The position numbers were made by a program, and so were the translations under genes. Shown in pieces: positions 44,656-56,746 of a stretch of DNA of 64,000 nt. Position 1 is the stretch's first letter. Each line of letters opens with the position of its first letter. Below the pieces are notes generated by a model that was given only the letters and a program-made list of their open reading frames with translations, had not been told where the DNA came from and did no database searches. The stretch is from Afipia sp. Root123D2 (GTDB lineage Bacteria > Pseudomonadota > Alphaproteobacteria > Rhizobiales > Xanthobacteraceae). The stretch covers positions 862,415 through 926,414 of the forward strand of contig NZ_LMDP01000003.1 in assembly GCF_001425835.1 (NCBI RefSeq), given 5' to 3'.

Positions 44656-45378
44656 CGCCGCTGCCTCCTGCGTCGCTTCTTCCTCTCCATTCCATCCACA
44701 TGCGCGCAAGCGTTCCTGCATATGCGGAGGCACCGGCGCGGTGACCCGCACGGGTGGTTTGTTCCTGGAGAGCGGGATCACGATTTCGCGCGCGTGAAGA
44801 TGCAGCGTCGGTTCGCCGAAGCGCGGACCGTTGCCGTAGATGTTGTCGCCGACAATCGGCCAGCCGGAGGCGGCGCAATGCACGCGCAACTGATGAGTGC
44901 GGCCCGTGATCGGTTCCAGCGCCAGCCAGGTCAGGCCATTGCCGCGCCCAAGCACCTGCCAGCGCGTCAGCGATGGAAGCCCGTTCGGGTCGGGCTTCTG
45001 CCACCAGCCGCGCTCTTCATTCAAACGCCCCAAAGGAATGTTGATCTCGCCTTCAGCCTCGGAAGGTCCGCCTTCAACCGCGGCCCAATAGGTTTTGGAA
45101 ATCTTGCCATGCTTGAACAGCAGCCCGAGCGAGGCGGTGGCCTTGCGGTGGCGTCCCAGCACCAGACAACCCGACGTATCGCGATCGAGCCGATGGGCCA
45201 GCACCGGCGGGCGCGGCAGGCCGAACCGCAACGCGTCGAACGAGGCCTCGAGATTGGCGCCGCCCTTGGGGCCTCGATGCACGGCAATGCCAGCCGGTTT
45301 GTCGATCACCAGCATCAGCCCGTCGCGGTGAAGCACGCGGGCTTGCATTTCCTCCGGTGTCGGCTGTGGCGTATCCAT
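44644..45378 (-). CDS. RluA-family RNA pseudouridine synthase
   Basis: A 244-residue pseudouridine synthase. The catalytic Asp is in LAHRLDRDTSGCLVLGR; VIDKPAGIAVHRGPKGG, GKISKTYWA and PITGRTHQLRVHCAASGWPIVGD are conserved family elements. No S4 domain is seen. The target RNA (23S or tRNA) cannot be told. The start at 45378 (MDTPQPTPEEMQ) is preferred over the in-frame ATG at 45444, whose codons overlap the divergent ftsY start. Confidence 0.9.
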   Translation of the reverse strand: MDTPQPTPEEMQARVLHRDGLMLVIDKPAGIAVHRGPKGGANLEASFDALRFGLPRPPVLAHRLDRDTSGCLVLGRHRKATASLGLLFKHGKISKTYWAAVEGGPSEAEGEINIPLGRLNEERGWWQKPDPNGLPSLTRWQVLGRGNGLTWLALEPITGRTHQLRVHCAASGWPIVGDNIYGNGPRFGEPTLHLHAREIVIPLSRNKPPVRVTAPVPPHMQERLRACGWNGEEEATQEAAASDV

Positions 45379-45428
45379 CGTCGCAGTGGCTTTCGTTTGC
45401 GGCGTGAACCGGCTAACACAATCCTCGC

Positions 45429-46376
45429 ATGAGTGACAGCACACAAGATCAACCCAAGCAAAGCTGGTGGCGGCGCCTGTCCGCCGGCCTGAAGCGTACG
45501 TCGAGCTCGATCGGCACCGCGGTGGCGGATCTCGTCACCAAGCGCAAGCTCGATGGCGCGATGCTCGAGGATATCGAGGACGTGCTGCTGCGCGCCGATC
45601 TCGGAACCGAGGTTGCGGCGCGGATCGCGGAAGCCGTGGGCAAGGGCCGCTACGACAAGTCGGTGTCGGCGGAAGACGTTCAGAATATCGTCGCCGCCGA
45701 GGTTGAGAAAGTTCTCGCGCCAGTAGCGCGACCGCTGGTCGTCGATGACGCGCAAAAGCCGTTCGTCATTCTCGTGGTCGGCGTCAACGGTTCGGGCAAG
45801 ACCACGACTATCGGCAAGCTGGCGGCGAAGTTCGCCGGCGAAGGCCGCAAGGTGATGCTGGCAGCGGGCGATACCTTCCGCGCCGCCGCCATCGAACAGT
45901 TGAAGGTTTGGGGCGAGCGCACCAAATCGCCGGTGATTGCGCGGGCGCAAGGTTCGGATTCAGCAAGCCTCGCCTTCGAGGCGATCGAAGCAGCCAAGGC
46001 CGATGGCCGCGATGTGCTGCTGATCGACACCGCCGGGCGATTGCAGAACAAGACGGAACTGATGACCGAGCTTGGCAAGGTGGTGCGTGTCATCAAGAAG
46101 GTCGATGCCTCGGCGCCACATGTGGTGCTGCTGGTGCTGGATGCGACCGTCGGCCAGAACGCGCTCTCGCAGGTCGAGGCCTTTCTCAAGACTGCCGGGG
46201 TCACCGGTCTGGTGATGACCAAACTCGACGGCACCGCGCGAGGCGGCATCCTCGTCGCGCTGTCGGAGAAGTACAAGCTGCCGGTGCATTTCATCGGCGT
46301 CGGTGAAGGGATCGACGATCTGTCGCCCTTCACCGCCAGGGATTTCGCCAAGGCGATTGCAGGACAGGATTCATGA
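45429..46376 (+). CDS. ftsY: Signal recognition particle receptor FtsY
   Basis: A 315-residue SRP GTPase that docks Ffh-ribosome complexes at the membrane. The short N-terminal basic/aromatic segment ([17 protein letters not shown]) probably binds the membrane; the acidic A domain of E. coli FtsY is missing, as usual in alphaproteobacteria. G motifs: [53 protein letters not shown]. Its stop overlaps the start of yciB by 4 bases. Confidence 0.98.
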   Translation: MSDSTQDQPKQSWWRRLSAGLKRTSSSIGTAVADLVTKRKLDGAMLEDIEDVLLRADLGTEVAARIAEAVGKGRYDKSVSAEDVQNIVAAEVEKVLAPVARPLVVDDAQKPFVILVVGVNGSGKTTTIGKLAAKFAGEGRKVMLAAGDTFRAAAIEQLKVWGERTKSPVIARAQGSDSASLAFEAIEAAKADGRDVLLIDTAGRLQNKTELMTELGKVVRVIKKVDASAPHVVLLVLDATVGQNALSQVEAFLKTAGVTGLVMTKLDGTARGGILVALSEKYKLPVHFIGVGEGIDDLSPFTARDFAKAIAGQDS

Positions 46377-46975
46377 GCAAGCCCGCGCCCCATCCGTTGT
46401 TCAAGCTCGCGACCGAGCTGGGGCCGCTGGTGATCTTCTTCGCCGCCAACGCGAAATTCGGCCTGTTCACGGCGACCGGCGCCTTCATGGTCGCGATCGT
46501 TGCCGCGATCGTCGTGTCCTACGTGGTGACGAAACACGTTCCGATCATGGCGCTGGTCACCGCGTTCATCGTGCTGGTGTTCGGAGGATTGACGCTGGCG
46601 CTGCACGACGAAACCTTCATCAAGGTCAAGCCGACCATCATCTATTCGTTGTTCGCCGCGACGCTGGGCATCGGCCTGCTGTTCGGGCGGTCGTTCATCG
46701 CACTGATGTTCGACCAGATGTTCAACCTGACGCCGGAGGGCTGGAAACGCCTCACGATCCGTTGGGCGATTTTCTTTGCGGCTATGGCGGTGCTGAATGA
46801 AATCATCTGGCGCACCCAGACCACGGACTTCTGGGTCGCGTTCAAGGCTTTTGGCGTGATTCCGATCACCGCGGTGTTCGCCATGCTGCAGACGCCGCTC
46901 ATCAAGCGCTATCACATCGAGCCGGCCACCGACGAGGCGAGCGATCTTGAGCGCGGCGACATCACCAAGGGATAA
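46373..46975 (+). CDS. yciB: YciB/IspZ inner-membrane septation protein
   Basis: A 200-residue polytopic membrane protein with about five helices. [21 protein letters not shown] at the start and [22 protein letters not shown] and [18 protein letters not shown] later are diagnostic of YciB (IspZ), implicated in septation and envelope synthesis. It overlaps ftsY by ATGA, suggesting coupled translation. A strong terminator follows 40 bases after the stop. Confidence 0.95.
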   Translation: MSKPAPHPLFKLATELGPLVIFFAANAKFGLFTATGAFMVAIVAAIVVSYVVTKHVPIMALVTAFIVLVFGGLTLALHDETFIKVKPTIIYSLFAATLGIGLLFGRSFIALMFDQMFNLTPEGWKRLTIRWAIFFAAMAVLNEIIWRTQTTDFWVAFKAFGVIPITAVFAMLQTPLIKRYHIEPATDEASDLERGDITKG

Positions 46976-47015
46976 GCTACGCGCCGCTCGGTCGATCTGA
47001 AATGAACGATCCAGC

Positions 47016-47050
47016 AAAAACGCGCCGGCAGCAATGCCGGCGCGTTTTTA
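47016..47050. terminator. Bidirectional Rho-independent terminator
   Basis: Perfect 15-bp stem (47016-47030, 47035-47049), loop GCAA, with five A at the left end and five T at the right, between yciB and the convergent HhH-protein gene. Confidence 0.94.
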
Positions 47051-47075
47051 TCGATCGGCTCGAATGAAGCGGAAA

Positions 47076-47447
47076 TTACTTCTGCTTGGCGATAATCTTG
47101 TCCTTGATGCCGGCGTAGGTCTTCTCCGGAAGGATCTTCTTTTGCACCAGCTCATCCTTGCCCTTGTAGGGGCGGCCCTTGATGATCGCTGCCGAATAGG
47201 CCTTGCCGATGCCCTTCAGTTCGGCGAGTTCGTCGGCCGAGGCGGTGTTGATGTCGAGCAGTGCGGCTTTGGCGTCGGTCTTGGCCGCTGCCTTCGGCGC
47301 CGGAGCCATTTTCGAATCGGCTTTGGGAGCTGGCGCCATCTTGCCGCCAGTCGCGGGCTGGGTCGCCTGCGCGAACGACGGCGAGGCGGCAAGCAGGCCG
47401 AGAGCGAGCGTTGCGGCAGTCAGTGAAGCGAGCTTGAAATAGCGCAT
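47076..47447 (-). CDS. Exported helix-hairpin-helix (ComEA-like) protein
   Basis: A 123-residue protein. Signal peptide: residues 1 to about 26 ([21 protein letters not shown], ending SFAQ). A Lys/Ala/Pro linker carries the duplicated unit KMAPAPKA. Then a helix-hairpin-helix domain: [38 protein letters not shown]. ComEA-type HhH domains bind DNA during natural transformation, but short secreted versions are common in bacteria without known role. The start at 47447 is chosen for the signal peptide; an in-frame ATG at 47546 lies much further upstream. Confidence 0.85.
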   Translation of the reverse strand: MRYFKLASLTAATLALGLLAASPSFAQATQPATGGKMAPAPKADSKMAPAPKAAAKTDAKAALLDINTASADELAELKGIGKAYSAAIIKGRPYKGKDELVQKKILPEKTYAGIKDKIIAKQK

Positions 47448-47585
47448 GAGCGGTGTCCCTCCAGGACATTGATTGAAGTGCCTCAAGGTAAGGCGGGATT
47501 CGTGGCCGCGCCATGGCTGCCAAATGAACGGCAGATAAACGCGCAAAATTATTTTGAGGCGAATGCGTGCCGAACGGCTTGCGCG

Positions 47586-48179
47586 TCAGGTGCCGGCCTT
47601 CAGGGCCTTGCCGATTTCGGTTCGGAGAACGCGATCGATGTTGTCCGGCGTGATCGGGCCGACCAGCTTGTAGGCGATGGCGCCGTCGCGGCCGACGATG
47701 AAGGTCTCCGGGACGCCATAGACGCCCCATTCGATCGAAGCCCGGCCGTTGCCGTCGGCGCCGACCGCCGCGAACGGGTTGCCGTAGCGTCCGAGGAAGC
47801 GCCGGGCGTTGTCAGGCGCGTCCTTGTAGTTGATGCCGAGGACGCGGATGCGTTTGTCTTTCGCGAGATCTACCAGCAGCGGCGCTTCGTCGTGGCACGG
47901 CACGCACCACGACGCCCAGACGTTGACGATGCTGACCTGTCCCTTGAACGCGGCGGGATCAAGTCCCGGCACCGCGGCGCCGTTGGATGTTAGCCCGTCG
48001 ACCGGCGGCAGCGTGGTCTGCGGCGCAGGACGTCCGATCAGGGCTGATGGAATCCGCGATGGATCGCCGCTGCCGAGCTTGAACCAGAACAGCGCGGCGA
48101 GCCCCGCGAATGCGATCAGCGGCAGCGCCACCAGCCACGACCGGCGACGCGGCGCGCTTGTGTTCGGTGCGGTGTTCAT
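47586..48179 (-). CDS. ccmG: Cytochrome c biogenesis thiol-disulfide oxidoreductase CcmG/DsbE
   Basis: A 197-residue membrane-anchored periplasmic thioredoxin that reduces apocytochrome c or CcmH. The membrane anchor is at about residues 15-34. The redox motif is [16 protein letters not shown] (Cys 92 and 95), and the cis-Pro region is YGVPETFIV. It overlaps ccmD by 4 bases and is last in the ccmABCDG unit. ccmE, ccmF and ccmH are not in this window. Confidence 0.96.
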   Translation of the reverse strand: MNTAPNTSAPRRRSWLVALPLIAFAGLAALFWFKLGSGDPSRIPSALIGRPAPQTTLPPVDGLTSNGAAVPGLDPAAFKGQVSIVNVWASWCVPCHDEAPLLVDLAKDKRIRVLGINYKDAPDNARRFLGRYGNPFAAVGADGNGRASIEWGVYGVPETFIVGRDGAIAYKLVGPITPDNIDRVLRTEIGKALKAGT

Positions 48180-48355
48180 GAGGCTGAGCCGGACGTGCGA
48201 GCCGACCGGCGGGTGATGCCTTCGGCTTCGAGTTTTTTCAGGCTGCGCTGCTGGCTGCGGTGATCGGCAACGATCCAGACGATCAACCCGACGATCACGA
48301 TCGCGACCAGCGCATAGGAGGTGACGATGAAGCTGGCGTAGGGTCCGAGCGCCAT
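48176..48355 (-). CDS. ccmD: Heme exporter protein CcmD
   Basis: A 59-residue protein found by translating the gap between ccmC and ccmG: it starts [18 protein letters not shown], has one transmembrane helix (about residues 8-30) and a basic tail ([16 protein letters not shown]). This matches CcmD, which stabilises the CcmABC-CcmE complex for heme handover. The start is 4 bases after the ccmC stop, and the stop overlaps the ccmG ATG (ATGA). Confidence 0.93.
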   Translation of the reverse strand: MALGPYASFIVTSYALVAIVIVGLIVWIVADHRSQQRSLKKLEAEGITRRSARTSGSAS

Positions 48356-48359
48356 GGCG

Positions 48360-49091
48360 TCAGGCCGCCTGCCTGCTGGCTTGCATGATCTGCAAGGTGC
48401 GGACGCGCCGCCGCAGGACTTCGTTGCGCATTGCGGCGAGATGCAGCGTGATGAACAGCAGCGTGAAACCGACCGCCATTACCAGCAACGGAATGAGATA
48501 GGCGCGGTCGAGCGTCGGTCCGCCCATGCGGATGACCGACGCGCCCTGGTGCAGCGTGTTCCACCAGTCGACAGAAAACTTGATGATCGGAATGTTGATC
48601 GCGCCGACCAGTGTCAACACGGCGGCGGCGCGCGCGGCGCGCGACGGATCCTCGACCGCGCGCCACAGCGCGATCAAGCCGAGATACATCAGGAACAGGA
48701 TCAGCACCGAAGTCAGGCGCGCATCCCATTCCCAGTAAGTGCCCCACATCGGGCGGCCCCATAGCGAGCCCGTGACCAGAGCGAGAAATGTGAAAGCCGC
48801 GCCGATCGGCGCCGCGGCCTTTGCCGAGACGTCCGCCAGCGGGTGCCGCCACACCAGCGTGCCGAGCGCCGACAGGCTCATGACGCCCCACACGAACATC
48901 GACAGCCACGCATTGGGAACGTGAATGAACATGATCTTGACGGTGGCACCCTGCTGGTAGTCGTCGGGAACCGTGAACGACATGTAGAGACCGATCGCCA
49001 GCAGCACCGTGGTCGCGGCGGCAAGCCACGGCAGCACGCGCGCGGTAAACGCGAGAAAGCGCGAGGGATTGGCGAGGTCGATCCAGCTCAT
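48360..49091 (-). CDS. ccmC: Heme exporter / heme-handling protein CcmC
   Basis: A 243-residue integral membrane protein with six helices that loads heme on CcmE. The heme-binding tryptophan-rich WWD motif appears as [21 protein letters not shown]; His residues flank it (FIHVPNAW and NTLHQGASV). The start [15 protein letters not shown] at 49091 is family-like; the long frame upstream to 49256 is not. ccmB ends 91 bases upstream. Confidence 0.96.
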   Translation of the reverse strand: MSWIDLANPSRFLAFTARVLPWLAAATTVLLAIGLYMSFTVPDDYQQGATVKIMFIHVPNAWLSMFVWGVMSLSALGTLVWRHPLADVSAKAAAPIGAAFTFLALVTGSLWGRPMWGTYWEWDARLTSVLILFLMYLGLIALWRAVEDPSRAARAAAVLTLVGAINIPIIKFSVDWWNTLHQGASVIRMGGPTLDRAYLIPLLVMAVGFTLLFITLHLAAMRNEVLRRRVRTLQIMQASRQAA

Positions 49092-49182
49092 GACGGTCCT
49101 GATACTGGCGCGCGTCGCCGCAGGCAATGCGGATGGCCCGCGGCATGTGCGATTTCCGCAAGAGTTGATCCGGTCCGCTGCA

Positions 49183-49851
49183 TCAATCCAACCCTTGCCG
49201 CAGGCTGGCGGCGGCGGCGAACGGGCCGACCGCCAGCGCAACCAGCGACAGCGCACACAGGATGGAGAATGGTGTGCCGAACGATCCCGGCGCGGCGATG
49301 GCGGCGTTGGAGGCGGCGACGCCGAAAATCAGCACCGGGATCGATAGCGGCAGCACGAGCACCGCAAGCAGTAATCCGCCGCGCCGCATGGTGACGGCGA
49401 GCGCTGCGCCGATCATGCCGATAAGCGTGAGTGCCGGCGTTCCGGCCAGCAGCGTCAGGGCCACGGCGAACATCGCAGGCGGCTCGAGATTGAGCAGGAT
49501 ACCCAGCACCGGTGTTGCGACGATCAGCGGCACGCCGACCGCGAGCCAGTGGGCGAAAGCCTTGGCGGCGCAGACCAGTTCCAGCGGCGTCCGGCTCATG
49601 ACGATCAGGTCGAGCGATCCGTCCTCCTGGTCGGAAGTGAACAGCCGGTCGAGCGTGAGCAGGCTCGCCAGCATTGCGCCGAGCCACAGGATCGCCGGTC
49701 CGAGACGCTTGAGCAGCGGCAGCTCGGGGCCAAGCGCGAACGGCATCAGCACCACGACGGTCAGGAAGAACAGCACGCCGATCAGCGCGCCGCCGCCGAC
49801 GCGCATGGCGATGCGCAGATCGCGCCGGATCAGCGAGCCGAGTGTGTTCAT
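49183..49851 (-). CDS. ccmB: Heme exporter permease CcmB
   Basis: A 222-residue, six-helix ABC permease subunit of the CcmABC complex. [24 protein letters not shown] opens the protein, and [25 protein letters not shown] with [15 protein letters not shown] are conserved in CcmB. The ATG at 49851 overlaps the ccmA stop (ATGA). With CcmA it drives release of holo-CcmE from CcmC. Confidence 0.96.
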   Translation of the reverse strand: MNTLGSLIRRDLRIAMRVGGGALIGVLFFLTVVVLMPFALGPELPLLKRLGPAILWLGAMLASLLTLDRLFTSDQEDGSLDLIVMSRTPLELVCAAKAFAHWLAVGVPLIVATPVLGILLNLEPPAMFAVALTLLAGTPALTLIGMIGAALAVTMRRGGLLLAVLVLPLSIPVLIFGVAASNAAIAAPGSFGTPFSILCALSLVALAVGPFAAAASLRQGLD

Positions 49852-50453
49852 GATTGCGCGCTTCCGATCCGCAACTCGGCGGCGTCGATTCCGAGCGGAC
49901 CATGCGTAGCGGCGACGATCAACCCGCCGCCGTCGAGGTGGCGCATCATCAGTGCTGCAAAAGTTTTCTGACCGGCAGCATCGAGCGCGGATGTCGGCTC
50001 GTCGAGCAGCCAGATCGGCCGCTTCACCGCGAGCAGCCGGGCCATCGACAGACGACGGCGCTGCCCGGCTGACAGGAAAGCGGCCGGCAGGTCTGCTGCA
50101 TGGCCAAGCCCTGCTTCGGACAGGCTGTCTTTCACGTCGCCGCCGTCGCCGCCGAGAAATTCCTGCCAGAACGCGAGATTTTCCCGCACGGTCAGTGCGG
50201 GTTTGAAGGGGTCGCGATGGCCGAGATAATGGGCGTGTTCGCCAGCACTGAGTTCGACGTTGCCGCCCTCCAGGTCGATCGAACCGGATTCGGCCGGCAG
50301 CAGGCCGGCGATGATCCGCAGCAGCGACGATTTTCCCGCGCCGTTGGCGCCGGTCACCGCCAATGCCTGCAATGATGACACCTCGAAATCGAGGTTGGAG
50401 AAAATGCTGCGCCCGCCTCGCACGCATGTCACGCCGCGTCCCAAAAGCTTCAT
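49848..50453 (-). CDS. ccmA: Cytochrome c biogenesis ABC ATPase CcmA
   Basis: A 201-residue ABC ATPase. Walker A is [18 protein letters not shown], the signature is [15 protein letters not shown], and Walker B is [12 protein letters not shown], followed by the H-loop AATHGPLG. The start [15 protein letters not shown] at 50453 is standard; an in-frame ATG at 50594 lies further upstream. First gene of the ccmABCDG unit, divergent from acnA across a 234-base spacer that must hold both promoters. Confidence 0.96.
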   Translation of the reverse strand: MKLLGRGVTCVRGGRSIFSNLDFEVSSLQALAVTGANGAGKSSLLRIIAGLLPAESGSIDLEGGNVELSAGEHAHYLGHRDPFKPALTVRENLAFWQEFLGGDGGDVKDSLSEAGLGHAADLPAAFLSAGQRRRLSMARLLAVKRPIWLLDEPTSALDAAGQKTFAALMMRHLDGGGLIVAATHGPLGIDAAELRIGSAQS

Positions 50454-50687
50454 GGATGCCTGACCGCTGAATCGTGATGAGAAGGCGTATGCCGGGTCAA
50501 AATAGCAGTCCGTCAGGGTTGCGAAGAGACGATTGTCGGTGTGGCGCGCAGTGTGGAAAGATTCTATAGAACCGAAACTTGATGCAGCACACAACGCATC
50601 CTCACAAGGCCCGCGGCTCTATCACTGCTGGCGGTGTTTTGATACCTTTGCCGGGTATCTCTAACTCATGAATCGGGATCGCCTCAC

Positions 50688-53408
<2,721 letters not shown>

Positions 53409-53469
53409 TCGTGCGCTGCACAAACGCATCCGTGAACAGGCTCACCTCGAAGTGAGTGGCGATTGATAG

Positions 53470-53500
53470 GAAGGCGGCCTATGAAACGGTCGCCTTCTTG
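53470..53500 (+). terminator. Possible terminator hairpin after acnA
   Basis: Stem GAAGGCG / CGCCTTC (53470-53476, 53491-53497) with a 14-base loop and a short TTG tail, about 60 bases after acnA. Weak by intrinsic-terminator standards. Confidence 0.35.
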
Positions 53501-53532
53501 CGTTAACCGGCGACGAACATCAGGAACATCGC

Positions 53533-54309
53533 GTGACGAGAAGCAAGTCCAGTACAGGGACCAAGGAGCCGAGCGCTTTTGCGCCGCTTCTTTCTGGCAT
53601 CCTGGGGATTTGCGTCGCAGTTACACTTGCGAAGCCCGCGTCCGCCGATCCACGTGCGGTGGTTGAATTGTTCACCTCGCAGGGGTGTTCGTCCTGTCCA
53701 CCCGCCGACAAAATTCTCGGCGATCTTGCGCAGGATCCGTCGCTGATAGCGCTCAGTCTGCCGATCGATTACTGGGATTACCTCGGCTGGAAGGACACGC
53801 TGGCCGATTCGCGTTTCAGCGCGCGCCAGAAAGCCTATTCGCATATGCGCGGCGATCGCGACGTCTACACGCCACAAGTGGTCGTCAATGGTTCGCTCCA
53901 TGTGCTCGGCAGCGACAAGACGGCGATCGAGAAGGCAGTTCAAGTCACGCGCGGCAGCGTGAGCGTGATGAACGTGCCGGTGACGGTGGCGAAAGCCGGT
54001 CGCGAACTCAAGGTTTCGGTGCCCGAGCGTAATAACGGCGAACATGGCGAGGTCTGGATTTGCGCCGTCGCGCGCGCCGTGCCGATCACGATTAACCGCG
54101 GCGAGAATCGCGGCAAGCAGATCACCTACCACAACGTCGTGCGCAACGTGTTGAAGGTGGGAGACTGGACCGGCAAGGCCGGTGCGTGGAGCGTGCCGCT
54201 GGAAAACATCTCCGGAGACGGGGTGGATGCTGCGGTCGTCTACGTCCAGAACGGCAATCGCGACAATCCCGGTCCGATGCTCGGTGCTGCCTTCACCCCG
54301 CTTAACTGA
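53533..54309 (+). CDS. Exported DUF1223 thioredoxin-like protein
   Basis: A 258-residue protein starting at GTG 53533 (AGGA 8 bases upstream). The signal/anchor segment (about residues 18-38) ends KPASA-DP. The mature part begins AVVELFTSQGCSSCPPADK, with a CxxC pair (Cys 52, 55) followed by PIDYWDYLGWKDTLADSRFS and VYTPQVVVNG with a cis-Pro-like TPQ. This is the DUF1223 family, predicted to have a thioredoxin fold, probably redox-active in the periplasm. Function is not established. Confidence 0.88.
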   Translation: MTRSKSSTGTKEPSAFAPLLSGILGICVAVTLAKPASADPRAVVELFTSQGCSSCPPADKILGDLAQDPSLIALSLPIDYWDYLGWKDTLADSRFSARQKAYSHMRGDRDVYTPQVVVNGSLHVLGSDKTAIEKAVQVTRGSVSVMNVPVTVAKAGRELKVSVPERNNGEHGEVWICAVARAVPITINRGENRGKQITYHNVVRNVLKVGDWTGKAGAWSVPLENISGDGVDAAVVYVQNGNRDNPGPMLGAAFTPLN

Positions 54310-54402
54310 TTCGATTCCCAACACCGTGATTCGACCGGGCTGATCCGCGCCGCGATGGCGCGTGCGGATATCTGCCGTCGCTGTCGATGGGGCAAAGAAA
54401 AA

Positions 54403-54528
54403 GGGCCAACTGACGCTGGCCCGCAGGATTGGGGATTATCTCACTGCGGGAAATTAAGACCCGGTCCTGCCGACCCCGGGGGGCTGGGGGCTGAGGAATC
54501 CGGTACCGAAAGGACCGGGCCAACGCAG
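54403..54528 (+). other. Hairpin-rich gene-free region, candidate structured RNA
   Basis: Within the 378-base gap 54310-54687 I find no convincing gene. The interval holds GGGCCA/TGGCCC (54403-54408, 54417-54422). An overlapping and therefore competing CCCGCAG/CTGCGGG (54420-54426, 54444-54450) follows. A long-range perfect pair CCCGGTCCT/AGGACCGGG (54460-54468, 54511-54519) closes the region. GGGCCAAC occurs twice (54403, 54517). Strand is assumed from the flanking genes. It does not match SRP RNA, RNase P RNA or tmRNA signatures that I know. Confidence 0.35.
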
Positions 54529-54687
54529 TATGGATTTGATCGCAATCCAGAGCGGCGGCGGATTGTCCGAATTCTGGCAGCATTATGATTTGTTTAACTT
54601 CGACGTGAGGCTTCCGGAGAGTCAAATTCAGGCTTGCAGGAGCAGGGGAGCGGGTCGATCATGTCACCAGAGTGACAGGAGGCGCCG

Positions 54688-55059
54688 ATGAATTACGGAT
54701 CGGGAGAGGCGGACCCCAGCGAGAGTCGCGGGGCGGACCGCAACGTCGCGGCCGTCCCGCTTCAGACCCGAGTGACCTTCAACCGGCTTGAACTCAACCG
54801 CATTCTCAACCTCTACGGCCGCATGGTGTCCGACGGCGAATGGCGTGATTACGCCATCGACTTTCTCAAGGACCGCGCAGTGTTTTCGATCTTTCGCCGC
54901 GCCTCGGAAGTTCCGATCTACCGGATCGAGAAGGACCCGCAGCTCGCGCGCAAGCAGGGCGCTTACAGCGTGATTTCAGCTTCCGGCCAGATTCTGCGGC
55001 GTGGCAATGAGCTGGAGCGAGTGTTGCTGGTGATCGACCGCAAGCTTGCGGTGGTCTGA
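54688..55059 (+). CDS. DUF2794 domain-containing protein
   Basis: A 123-residue cytosolic protein. After a 25-residue acidic leader, VTFNRLELNRILNLYGRMVSDGEWRDYAIDFLKDRAVFSIFRRASE is characteristic of the alphaproteobacterial DUF2794 family, whose role is unknown. AGGAGG is 5 bases before the ATG, and a small hairpin TGTCAC-CAGA-GTGACA (54662-54677) ends exactly at this ribosome site, so translation could be influenced by it. The gene converges on a GNAT gene, 11 bases away. Confidence 0.88.
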   Translation: MNYGSGEADPSESRGADRNVAAVPLQTRVTFNRLELNRILNLYGRMVSDGEWRDYAIDFLKDRAVFSIFRRASEVPIYRIEKDPQLARKQGAYSVISASGQILRRGNELERVLLVIDRKLAVV

Positions 55060-55070
55060 TCGCGCAACTC

Positions 55071-55601
55071 CTAGCTGTGCGGGACCGTGGCGGCTCCGTC
55101 GCCCAGCGCGCGCTGCATCATCACCGTGTCGAGCCAGCGCCCGAACTTGAAGCCGACATTGGGATGAGTGCCGATCATCTCGAAGCCGGCTTTGGCGTGC
55201 AGCGCGATCGACGCAGCGTTGGCGGAATCCCCGATCACCGCGATCATCTGGCGATAGCCGCGCGCGACCGACAGTGCGATCAGTTCCGTCAGCAGCAGCG
55301 TGCCGATGCCGCGGCGATGACTGGACGGCGCGAGATAGACTGAATTTTCGATCGTGAAGCGATAGGCCGGCCGAGGGCGGTAGGGACCGGCATAGGCGTA
55401 GCCGGCAACCTGGCCGTCGATCGTCGCGACCAGATAGGGGAAGCCCTTGCCGGTGAGGTCGTTGAAACGCCGGGTCATCTCGGCCACGTCCGGTGGCGTC
55501 AGTTCGAAGGTCGCGGTGCCGAAGCGCACGGCGTGGTCGTAAATCTCGGCGATGGCGGGAATGTCGGCGAGGGCGGCGGGACGGATGTCGGCAGAGGGCA
55601 T
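55071..55601 (-). CDS. GNAT N-acetyltransferase, phosphinothricin acetyltransferase-like
   Basis: A 176-residue acetyl-CoA-dependent acetyltransferase. It opens IRPAALADIPAIAEIYDHAVRFGTATFEL, as in PAT/MnaT proteins; the acetyl-CoA loop is SSHRRGIGTLLLTELI, followed by MIAVIGDSANAASIALHAKAGFEMIGT. Relatives acetylate phosphinothricin, methionine sulfoximine or other amino acids. The substrate here is not known. Confidence 0.88.
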   Translation of the reverse strand: MPSADIRPAALADIPAIAEIYDHAVRFGTATFELTPPDVAEMTRRFNDLTGKGFPYLVATIDGQVAGYAYAGPYRPRPAYRFTIENSVYLAPSSHRRGIGTLLLTELIALSVARGYRQMIAVIGDSANAASIALHAKAGFEMIGTHPNVGFKFGRWLDTVMMQRALGDGAATVPHS

Positions 55602-55708
55602 GGGCGCAAGCTCATTGGAGGCCGTTCTTCTGCGCCGATCAGATCAACAGGTGGACGGCTGGGTCAAGCCCGGCCCTGACGAAAGCAGCAACCTGCGGCC
55701 CAAAACAA

Positions 55709-55738
55709 AAGCCCCGGCTTTGGGCCGGGGCTTCGTTT
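55709..55738. terminator. Bidirectional Rho-independent terminator
   Basis: 10-bp stem AAGCCCCGGC / GCCGGGGCTT (55709-55718, 55724-55733) with loop TTTGG, preceded by an A run; placed just beyond the 3' end of the Bax inhibitor-1 family gene. Confidence 0.82.
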
Positions 55739-55757
55739 GCGTTCGATCTGTTATCGA

Positions 55758-56543
55758 TCAGTCGCGCTGTCCGAGCAGCTGCAGCAGCAGCGTGAACAGG
55801 TTGATGAAGTTCAGGTAGAGCGACAGGGCACCGGTGATGGCGGCGCGCTCCGCAATGTCTCCACCCTGGCTCGCGTAGCCGTAGATGTAGTCGTTCTTCA
55901 GCCGCTGGGTGTCCCAGGCGGTGAGGCCGGCGAACACCAGCACACCGACCACGGAGACGATGAACTGCAGCATCGAGCTCGCGAGGAACAGGTTGACGAC
56001 GCTCGCGATGATGACGCCGAACAGGCCCATGATCAGGAACGAGCCCATCCCCGACATGTCACGCTTGGTGGTGTAGCCATAGAGGCTCAGCGCACCGAAC
56101 GAGGCGGCGGTGATGAAGAACACCCGCACGATCGAAGTGTGGGTGTAGACCAGGAAGATCGACGACAGCGAAACACCCATCAGGGCGGCGAACGCCCAGA
56201 ACAGCATCTGCGCGGTCGCAGGTCGCAGGCGGTTGATGCCGAACGAGATGGCGAACACCATCACGAGCGGGGCAAGGATGAACAGCCACTTGAGCGGGCT
56301 GACGAACATCGCCACGCCGAACGGCGTCAGGTAAGTGTTGCCGATCCGTGCGGCCGTCGCGACGTCCGATGTCGCGGCCATATAGACACCCATCGCGGCC
56401 AAACCGGTGATGGCCAGCCCGATCGTCATGTAGTTGTAAATCTTGAGCATGTACGAGCGTAGACCGGCATCGACGGTCGCGGCGTCAGCGCGCCCGGCGG
56501 CCCGGCCGAAAGGTGAAGCGTAGTTGCGGTCCAAGTCCGACAT
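55758..56543 (-). CDS. Bax inhibitor-1 / YccA-family membrane protein
   Basis: A 261-residue protein with about seven hydrophobic helices. YMLKIYNYMTIGLAITGLAAMGVYM and SLSSIFLVYTHTSIVRVFFITAASFGALSLYGYTTKRD are typical of the BI-1/YccA family, as is the near-C-terminal GLTAWDTQRLKNDY with conserved Asp. Members can form pH-sensitive calcium leaks or modulate FtsH; the role here is not known. Monocistronic between two terminator/intergenic regions. Confidence 0.93.
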   Translation of the reverse strand: MSDLDRNYASPFGRAAGRADAATVDAGLRSYMLKIYNYMTIGLAITGLAAMGVYMAATSDVATAARIGNTYLTPFGVAMFVSPLKWLFILAPLVMVFAISFGINRLRPATAQMLFWAFAALMGVSLSSIFLVYTHTSIVRVFFITAASFGALSLYGYTTKRDMSGMGSFLIMGLFGVIIASVVNLFLASSMLQFIVSVVGVLVFAGLTAWDTQRLKNDYIYGYASQGGDIAERAAITGALSLYLNFINLFTLLLQLLGQRD

Positions 56544-56746
56544 GGTCGAAACCTTTCGGTTGCCTGACGTAGCAATCAGGCTGCGTCAGCGGTAAGTTGA
56601 TTCCAGAAGCCGGAATTTGAGGCCGTCGAGCGACGGTATCAAGCCGATTCTGAACGTGTTCGGTATGTGGGAAACTAGCACGGCCACCACAAGTTACCCG
56701 GCGCGGCTGAATGTCGCAAAAGTCGCGGTTGGCCTGCTACAAATTG

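Noticed and set aside
45680..47017. 445-codon minus-strand open frame across ftsY and yciB
   Set aside because: It spans two well-identified genes and an intergenic terminator; composition is that of a reverse-strand shadow.
54403..54528. Possible SRP RNA or 6S RNA
   Set aside because: The GGAAGGAAGCAGCC-type SRP apical motif is missing and no single long bulged hairpin typical of 6S RNA can be drawn, so it is kept only as an unnamed structured region.
54355..54588. 77-codon plus-strand frame in the gap before the DUF2794 gene
   Set aside because: Weak start context and a composition unlike a protein; the interval is better explained by its inverted repeats.
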